From NCBI RefSeq assembly GCF_001654615.1, contig NZ_LWUD01000032.1:1-43980 (forward strand): a DNA stretch of 43,980 nt, in the 5' to 3' direction. The translations under genes were made by a program, and so were the position numbers. Source of the DNA: Ligilactobacillus aviarius (GTDB lineage Bacteria; Bacillota; Bacilli; Lactobacillales; Lactobacillaceae). Positions 38,918 through 43,980 of the stretch are shown here, piece by piece. Numbering within the stretch: position 1 is the first letter of the stretch; each line of letters starts with the position of its first letter. The notes under the pieces are model-generated. The model worked only from the letters and a program-made list of their open reading frames with translations. It did not search any database and was not told the DNA's origin.

Positions 38918-39898
38918 GTGAAAAACGGGCCAATTGATCTTGTCATCCCTTGGGTTAACGGAGAGGATCCCCAATGGCAGCAAAAAGCAGCCCCTTATCT
39001 TTCAGTTAAGGATTTTAACGGCGAACGCTTCCGTGATTGGGGAATTTTAAAATATTTGTTTCGCAGTATTGACCGGTATCTTCCATGGGTCAATCAAATT
39101 TATCTTGTTACTGATAATCAAATTCCTAACTGGCTGAATTTAAATAATTCACACGTTCAAGTGATTGATCACCATGAAATAATTGATGATCAATTCTTGC
39201 CGACATTTAATTCAAATGCCATCTTGATGAATGCTTATAAGATTCCCAATCTTAGCGAACATTTTATGATTATTGAGGATGATATGTTGTTTACCCGGCC
39301 TGCAAAGCCGGAAGACTTTTTTGTTAACGGACGGCCGCGGGATTTTCTGATTGAATCGCCAATCTCCCCCAACGAGGATTTTGCGTATATTTTGATGAAC
39401 ACAATGATGCTTATTAACCGGCAATTCGACAAACGCAAGGTGCTTAAGCAATTGCGAAACAAATACCTTAATCTTCATTATGGAATTGAAATCGTTCGTT
39501 CATTGGGAAGCTGCTTTTATCGGCACTTCACTGGCTTTTACAACCGGCACTGTGTCCAACCATATTTGAAATCTGAGTTTAAAAACGTTGTTGAAAATGT
39601 CTTTCCAACTGAATGCCACGAAACGATCACGCACCGCGTTCGGGGAAATCACGATATTTCTGAATGGATCGTCCGGTACTATAACTTGGTAACGGGAAAT
39701 TTCATTCCATCCTCACCGCACCGCTACCGGTACTTCGAAATCGGGCAGTTTGAAGATATTCGCAAAGCAGTGAATGATGAGAAATACTTTTCCATTTGCA
39801 TGAACGACCGTGACATTCACCATTTCAATCAGAATATTCACCAGTTACGATCGATCCTGAATGAAAAGTTTGATCAAAAATCTTCATTTGAAAAATAA
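38918..39898 (+). CDS. Stealth-family sugar-phosphate transferase
   Basis: A 326-residue protein with the conserved regions of Stealth proteins. CR1 is IDLVIPWVNGEDPQW, CR2 is FRDWGILKYLFRSIDRYLPWVNQIYLVTDNQIPNWL, CR3 is PNLSEHFMIIEDDMLF, and CR4 is the late HRYRYFEI region. Relatives transfer hexose-1-phosphate or GlcNAc-1-phosphate to capsular or exopolysaccharide chains. Start at GTG 38918, with AAAGGA 11 nt upstream; ATG 38909 is too close to that site. No other polysaccharide genes adjoin except the yfhO-type gene on the opposite strand. Substrate unknown. Confidence 0.88.
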   Translation: MKNGPIDLVIPWVNGEDPQWQQKAAPYLSVKDFNGERFRDWGILKYLFRSIDRYLPWVNQIYLVTDNQIPNWLNLNNSHVQVIDHHEIIDDQFLPTFNSNAILMNAYKIPNLSEHFMIIEDDMLFTRPAKPEDFFVNGRPRDFLIESPISPNEDFAYILMNTMMLINRQFDKRKVLKQLRNKYLNLHYGIEIVRSLGSCFYRHFTGFYNRHCVQPYLKSEFKNVVENVFPTECHETITHRVRGNHDISEWIVRYYNLVTGNFIPSSPHRYRYFEIGQFEDIRKAVNDEKYFSICMNDRDIHHFNQNIHQLRSILNEKFDQKSSFEK

Positions 39899-39908
39899 AA
39901 CCATTTTT

Positions 39909-39949
39909 AAGTACTGATAAGAATTAATTTTCTATCAGTACTTTTATTT
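39909..39949 (+). terminator. Terminator of the Stealth-type gene
   Basis: A perfect 11-bp stem AAGTACTGATA / TATCAGTACTT with a 13-nt loop is followed by TTATTT. Confidence 0.85.
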
Positions 39950-40264
39950 ACATTCAAGAATACTTTTAGCGTTAAACACCCGCAATTCAATTTTAAGTAA
40001 AAAAAAATAAATGTTTCCCCCGACTATCGGATAACATTTAAAACCGACATAGTGCCATAATAAAAACGTAATATAATTAAATATATTAGTCGAGTCGAAT
40101 TTATTATGATAACACACAATAGACACTCTAGTTGCCTATAAAGAGTCTTAACTCTTCACCTAGATACTATCATGTTGGATTTTTTTAGTAAAGCAGAAAA
40201 TGACAGCTTTTACGTTACTATTTCATTATCTGCCTCCAAATAATAATTTGATTTCTATAAATAA

Positions 40265-40292
40265 AAACGCTGTGATTCAAATCACAGCGTTT
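40265..40292 (-). terminator. Terminator of the second yfhO gene
   Basis: A perfect 12-bp stem AAACGCTGTGAT / ATCACAGCGTTT with loop TCAA is followed on the minus strand by a T-rich tract. Confidence 0.9.
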
Positions 40293-40295
40293 CTT

Positions 40296-42956
40296 TTATT
40301 TCTTCTTTTCATACCGCCAGCACAACACTAAAATTGCCCAGGTAATCAAAGTTACAATGATTCCAAGGGTTAATAGTGGTGGCCAGAACGATAAGGTTAC
40401 ATGGTGCCGTCCCGGAGTCATTGGAATTGCTAAGAACGTTCCAAAGGCTTCCCGCGGTTTAACCTTTTGCCCATCAACCTTGGCGCTCCATCCTTTGTTA
40501 AATGGAATCGTCGTCATCATGACATCTTTACTATGTGGAATATCAATGTCGCCTCGTAATTGCAACCGGCCATTATGGGTTAGTTTCCATTGATTGTTCA
40601 TCACAGAATAAATTGTCTTTTCAAATGCTGAAAGGTTAAATTTGTAAACCTCAAGATCGTTTAAATCGATCGTCTTACCGTTATTGGGGTTAATATCGAT
40701 CGTAATGTCTTGTCCAGGGGTGTTGGCTGAAACGTTAAACAACGTTGGTTGCGAGCCGTTTCCCATTCCTGGCATGTTATTTCCATTGATTGTGATCGAC
40801 GAGTTCCAAACAATTCCAGTTGTTAACTGAATGTAGTATGGTTCAGCTCCGACATTTTTCAGCTGAATTTCATAGGTTGATGGTTGGTTTGGATCAGTAG
40901 TGATCAAATTACCATTAGCCCCACCATCTAATGTACAGTTAGTCATCTTAGTATGATAGCCAACCTTATCGAAGTACTGCCGATGAGTTCCCGCAATTGT
41001 GTTCAACAAATAGCTCTGGTTATCCGCCGTAAAATCACTCGATGGGAAGTTATTCTTCGATGACAAAACATCCTTTGTTGCTGCAAATCCAACCGATAAT
41101 GCTAACGGGTTCTGATAAATCGTTACCCCATTGATTCGTTTGACCGGACCATAGAACGAAATATCCGGCCGGTATGAAGTTGCCGGTGTAACCCAGTTGT
41201 TATTTTTAACTAAGTTATCAAACTGATCAGTTGGTGCAAGGAAGTACTTAGCCCCCATGATCGAGTCGGTCAGCAACGTTCCTTCCGTGTAGTTTTCCTT
41301 TCCAAGGTAGTTCGGCTGTCCCATTGAATTCATGAAACTTGTAACTGCCGCATTTTGCGTTGAAGTAAATCCTGAGAGTCCACGATACCCAGCATTCAAC
41401 GAATCATTTTCACTGCGTTGGAAAGTCTTGCCGATTCGGTAGAACGTATGTCCATTATCTTGATTATTGATCCACGCAATATCACGGTCGAGGTTGGCTA
41501 CAAAGTCCGTGTAGCTAACTTCGCTAGCGCCCGGAATATTCTTGATCGTTTGATACCCGTTCATCCCGCATTCAGCCGCAATTAGAACAAGCATTAAGCC
41601 TGAAGCCAACATCTGCAAGTTAAACTTCTTGATTTGCTTGTTCCAGCCCATTAACATCCAGGTCATAATTCCAAAAATTACGATCCAGAAAATCAAGGTG
41701 GCGATCGCATTCGGGACCGTTAAGAAGTTGAACTTCTTCCGATTAATAAAGATAATGATCCAGCAAATTACCGGAATGATAAACGTAATTGCTAGTTGAT
41801 AAATTTTCGGTTTCCCGATCTTCGCAAATCCCCGCAAAGCAAGCAGGATCATCCACGTACTTACTAAGTAACTAAAACGGTATGGATAATATACCGGATA
41901 TTGGAAAGCATGCCAAACGAGATCAAGCGGTTGCCAACACATCGCAAAGAACATAAAGACGCAGACTAACCCGGCCGTGATCTTTTCTCTCCACGGAATC
42001 TTCTTTGCTAAGAAGTATAAAATAAAACCACCGATAATCAAGGCACCAACAAACAGATTTGGAAAACCGTTTTGAATTTGGTTATCATTGATCGTCCCAA
42101 TCATGAATTTACTGAGCATTTTCCATGGTTGGTATTCAATCACTGATTGAATCGTTTGTTGGGTATAGACCCCTTTACTCTTCGTAATATCAAAATACGT
42201 TGGTAAAAGCAGAAAGGCAACCGCCCCGGCTGCTAAAAGCGAACTGATACTGAACCGGGCTGCTTTCTTCCCGAACGTTTTCCAGTTTTGCCACTTACGA
42301 ACAGCTGTCCAAATGAAATACAAAACTACAAAAATGCAGACCATGTATCCCATATAGAAGTTAATAAATAGCGTTAATGCTAGGAAAATCGTATAGTAAA
42401 ATGACCGATCTTCATCAAAAATCTTTTCAATTCCGTATAAGATAAACGGCAAAAGAACTAAGACATCAAGCCACATGATGTTAAATTCATTGGCAAGGAT
42501 CCAGCCCATCAAAGCATAGCAAACCGTTGCGGCCGGAATCCATTTTTGCTCGGTCCAATGCATCTTTTCTAAGCAATACCCAAGCGCTAAGCCGGCACAA
42601 CCATACTTAATCAGCGTCATTATCATTATTCCAACCGGCAGCATACTCTTCGGGAAGAATAACAGAATCAAGTTAAATGGACTTAATAAGTAATAGGCCC
42701 ACAATCCTAATGTTTCGCCACCGATTCCATTTGTAAATGAATACAATAACTGGCTTGGATGATGCAACAATGTATCCTTGTAAAACGCAAAGAAGTCAAC
42801 GTATTGTTCCCCCATGTCATACGTTAACAACGAAAGCTTTCCAAAAGGATACACATGCAATATTGCATAAATAATCGCCATAATGATCAAAGGTAATCCG
42901 AAGTACAAAGCCCGGCGAATAATCATTTCGCACTTTTCTTTACTTATTTTCTTCAT
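40296..42956 (-). CDS. YfhO-family membrane protein (second copy)
   Basis: An 886-residue paralogue of the protein at 8.7-11.4 kb with the same order: multi-pass N-terminal half, the loop DMGEQYVDFFAFYKDTLLHHP with conserved acidic residues, an extracytoplasmic domain starting FYRIGKTFQRSENDS, a final helix and basic tail. The C-terminal domain shares PFNKGWSAKVDGQKVKP with the first copy's PAQTGWHVKVDGKTVKP. Probably glycosylates a wall or lipoteichoic acid or another surface glycan. Good ribosome site AGAGG. It does not share an operon with other genes here. Confidence 0.88.
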   Translation of the reverse strand: MKKISKEKCEMIIRRALYFGLPLIIMAIIYAILHVYPFGKLSLLTYDMGEQYVDFFAFYKDTLLHHPSQLLYSFTNGIGGETLGLWAYYLLSPFNLILLFFPKSMLPVGIMIMTLIKYGCAGLALGYCLEKMHWTEQKWIPAATVCYALMGWILANEFNIMWLDVLVLLPFILYGIEKIFDEDRSFYYTIFLALTLFINFYMGYMVCIFVVLYFIWTAVRKWQNWKTFGKKAARFSISSLLAAGAVAFLLLPTYFDITKSKGVYTQQTIQSVIEYQPWKMLSKFMIGTINDNQIQNGFPNLFVGALIIGGFILYFLAKKIPWREKITAGLVCVFMFFAMCWQPLDLVWHAFQYPVYYPYRFSYLVSTWMILLALRGFAKIGKPKIYQLAITFIIPVICWIIIFINRKKFNFLTVPNAIATLIFWIVIFGIMTWMLMGWNKQIKKFNLQMLASGLMLVLIAAECGMNGYQTIKNIPGASEVSYTDFVANLDRDIAWINNQDNGHTFYRIGKTFQRSENDSLNAGYRGLSGFTSTQNAAVTSFMNSMGQPNYLGKENYTEGTLLTDSIMGAKYFLAPTDQFDNLVKNNNWVTPATSYRPDISFYGPVKRINGVTIYQNPLALSVGFAATKDVLSSKNNFPSSDFTADNQSYLLNTIAGTHRQYFDKVGYHTKMTNCTLDGGANGNLITTDPNQPSTYEIQLKNVGAEPYYIQLTTGIVWNSSITINGNNMPGMGNGSQPTLFNVSANTPGQDITIDINPNNGKTIDLNDLEVYKFNLSAFEKTIYSVMNNQWKLTHNGRLQLRGDIDIPHSKDVMMTTIPFNKGWSAKVDGQKVKPREAFGTFLAIPMTPGRHHVTLSFWPPLLTLGIIVTLITWAILVLCWRYEKKK

Positions 42957-43023
42957 CGAAATACCTCTTTTCTACTAATTTCATTCTGATCCTTACTCCT
43001 TACCTAATTTACATAACGTTTTA

Positions 43024-43052
43024 AGTATAAAACAATCTGTTACACCTGCCAA
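43024..43052 (-). promoter_or_regulatory. Promoter of the second yfhO gene
   Basis: On the minus strand TTGGCA (43052-43047), exactly 17 bp, then TATACT (43029-43024). The leader is about 60 nt. Confidence 0.75.
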
Positions 43053-43441
43053 ACAGTGCAATTAATTTTAATTAACCCTTTAAATTCTTGAAAGATGATT
43101 CAATTATCAATTTATTTTGATTTCTTCACGAATTATTCACAGATTGTTCTGATATAATCGAACGTAATTATCGCCGCTTTACTTTTATTTGATTCCTAAT
43201 TCGGGTCTTTCTTTAAAATAATTGCCGTAATTTCAACATTTATCACGATAAATCGGCCACAACCAAATTATTATTAAATTTTATAAAATATTTTTAAAAT
43301 ATGAATTATATTTTGTTAATTAATAATTTAATTCGCATAAATATGCTGATTTGTTCAATGAAAGCCGTTTCTATATTAACGAATCAAACTTGATGCGCTA
43401 AGGGTTTTCACCAACAAAAATTCAAGAACTCAATATTCGGA

Positions 43442-43475
43442 TATAAAAAATGATCCGGCTTGAATTCCGGATCAT
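43442..43475 (-). terminator. Minus-strand terminator downstream of the IS element
   Basis: A perfect 9-bp stem ATGATCCGG / CCGGATCAT with an 8-nt loop is followed on the minus strand by TTTTTTAT. It would stop read-through from the transposase. Confidence 0.8.
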
Positions 43476-43519
43476 CTACTCTTGATAAAATTGATTAATT
43501 GCCCTAAAGAGTATATCAT

Positions 43520-43627
43520 TACAAGCATAGGGTTTGATAAATACTCTAACCTTATCCCTATAACTAACTTACTCACTGTGCTCCAAGCTTCAACTTCAAC
43601 TACCAGCTTGGGGCTCTTTATTTATTC
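43520..43627 (+). ncRNA. Possible small RNA ending in a strong terminator
   Basis: On the plus strand GCTCCAAGCT / AGCTTGG-GC (43580-43614) is followed by TCTTTATTTATT, a terminator with no gene in front of it. Upstream ATAGGG/CCCTAT can pair (about 43528-43556), and a weak promoter ATTGAT-n16-TATATC is possible near 43490-43517. This could be a short RNA of about 100 nt or the 3' end of something degraded. Confidence 0.35.
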
Positions 43628-43683
43628 TACCAGATATCCCAAAATATCTAAATAAATTTTAACAATTCTTAAAACAATAAAAA

Positions 43684-43699
43684 GAGGCTGTGACATAAG
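43684..43699. mobile_element. Probable terminal end of the IS element
   Basis: GAGGCTGTGACATAAG lies just outside the transposase stop. It resembles both ends of the intergenic repeats (GAGGTTGTGACACAAG and GAAGGTGTGACAAAAC). The other end of the IS is beyond the window, so it cannot be confirmed as an inverted repeat. Confidence 0.45.
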
Positions 43700-43702
43700 T
43701 AT

Positions 43703-43980
43703 TCAATAAACAGCTTCAGTTATAAAAATAGCGAAATGCAATTTAAAAAATTGGATTTCGCTATTTTTTTCTTTTGAATTAAATTGATATTCATAAAATT
43801 GGCCAATCTTATTGGTCAATTTTTTCATATTCCATGCCATAATAACCAATGACATTTGCCGATTTACCTTCGGCAATCCTCTTACAGTAAATCGTGTGAA
43901 ACGCAAACTAGCCTTCAACGTTCCAAAGACAGGCTCAACATCAAATTTTCTTTGATAATAAAGAGCCTTTCCTTCAGAAA
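43703..43980 (-). CDS. IS1182-type transposase, C-terminal part (runs off the window)
   Basis: The frame is open to the window edge (first full codon ends at 43978) and reads YQRKFDVEPVFGTLKASL then RFTRFTVRGLPKVNRQMSL and VIMAWNMKKL. The E of VEPVFG is the last acidic residue of the DDE catalytic triad, and the following R-G-K-V-N and MAWNMKKL segments are typical of IS1182/DDE transposases. About 92 residues are visible. The last 30 residues coincide with a hairpin (AAAATAGCGAAAT / ATTTCGCTATTTT) that may be the element's own terminator. Whether the gene is intact cannot be seen. Confidence 0.8.
   Translation of the reverse strand, partial: SEGKALYYQRKFDVEPVFGTLKASLRFTRFTVRGLPKVNRQMSLVIMAWNMKKLTNKIGQFYEYQFNSKEKNSEIQFFKLHFAIFITEAVY

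Larger units (their letters stand above)
39899..40295. other. Intergenic region between Stealth and second yfhO genes
   Basis: The 397-bp AT-rich gap has terminators at both ends (described separately) and an AT palindrome TAATATA/TATATTA near 40072-40091. A short repeat AAGAGTCTTAACTCTT lies near 40140. No coding frame with a ribosome site was found. Confidence 0.6.
42957..43702. other. AT-rich intergenic region before the IS element
   Basis: The 746-bp stretch holds the yfhO promoter at its left end, then about 400 bp of very AT-rich DNA without a usable frame. Beyond that are a minus-strand terminator (43450-43475), a candidate small RNA unit (43520-43627) and the IS end near 43684. Confidence 0.6.

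Noticed and set aside
39944-40126. 60-codon minus-strand open frame between the Stealth and yfhO genes
   Set aside because: No ribosome site or recognisable motif; AT-rich spacer DNA.
1-43980. tRNA or rRNA genes, complete defence islands, prophage
   Set aside because: No cloverleaf, rRNA signature, phage structural genes, restriction or abortive-infection cluster was recognised by reading both strands.

Overview
The window is chromosomal DNA of a low-GC Gram-positive bacterium, almost certainly a member of the Lactobacillaceae. The evidence is the rsmG-noc-parA-parB-DUF951-ychF cluster, a PepC aminopeptidase, an LPxTG surface protein beside a class A sortase, YfhO-type membrane proteins, ECF transporter S components, TTG/GTG starts with strong Shine-Dalgarno sites, and a Zur box and WalR box of Firmicutes type. 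I cannot name the species. No rRNA, tRNA or CRISPR was seen.

Layout. 1-3.1 kb: fructokinase, a VOC protein, a short-chain dehydrogenase coupled to a DUF2829 (Tad2-family) protein, and queT behind a preQ1-I riboswitch. 3.1-5.2 kb: degV, then trxA with two fluoride channel genes. 5.2-11.5 kb, cell surface: a 795-residue Ser-rich LPxTG protein, an overlooked 50-residue cysteine-rich (metallothionein-like) gene, sortase A and a large YfhO protein. 11.5-15.2 kb: pepC, an L,D-transpeptidase, prs and a small XRE regulator. 15.5-20.9 kb: the chromosome-segregation block (DUF1129, ychF, DUF951, parB, parA, noc, rsmG), all on the minus strand.

20.9-29.2 kb: an alpha/beta-hydrolase-fold protein without its serine, a candidate stand-alone small RNA with a C-rich loop, a Zur-controlled zinc-type ABC operon, folT behind a THF-type riboswitch, an MFS exporter, a uracil-DNA-glycosylase-family protein, and a LysM-NlpC/P60 wall hydrolase with a WalR box upstream. 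29.2-36.9 kb: a frameshifted Fst-type toxin relic, a GH13 protein that has lost every catalytic residue, a 5'-nucleotidase-type phosphoesterase and a phnDCEE-type ABC operon. 37-43 kb: beta-glucuronidase, a lone Stealth-type sugar-phosphate transferase and a second YfhO protein. The window ends inside an IS1182-type transposase.

Three copies of a structured repeat of about 160-175 bp (near 15.4, 29.7 and 33.3 kb) each sit just downstream of a gene, with a terminator-like hairpin facing that gene. The ends of the repeat resemble the end of the transposase element at 43.7 kb, so it may be a non-autonomous relative (MITE). The most unusual items are this repeat family, the catalytically dead GH13 protein, the C-rich-loop small RNA candidate, the tiny cysteine-rich protein and the broken toxin. 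No obvious defence island or complete new multi-gene system was found.
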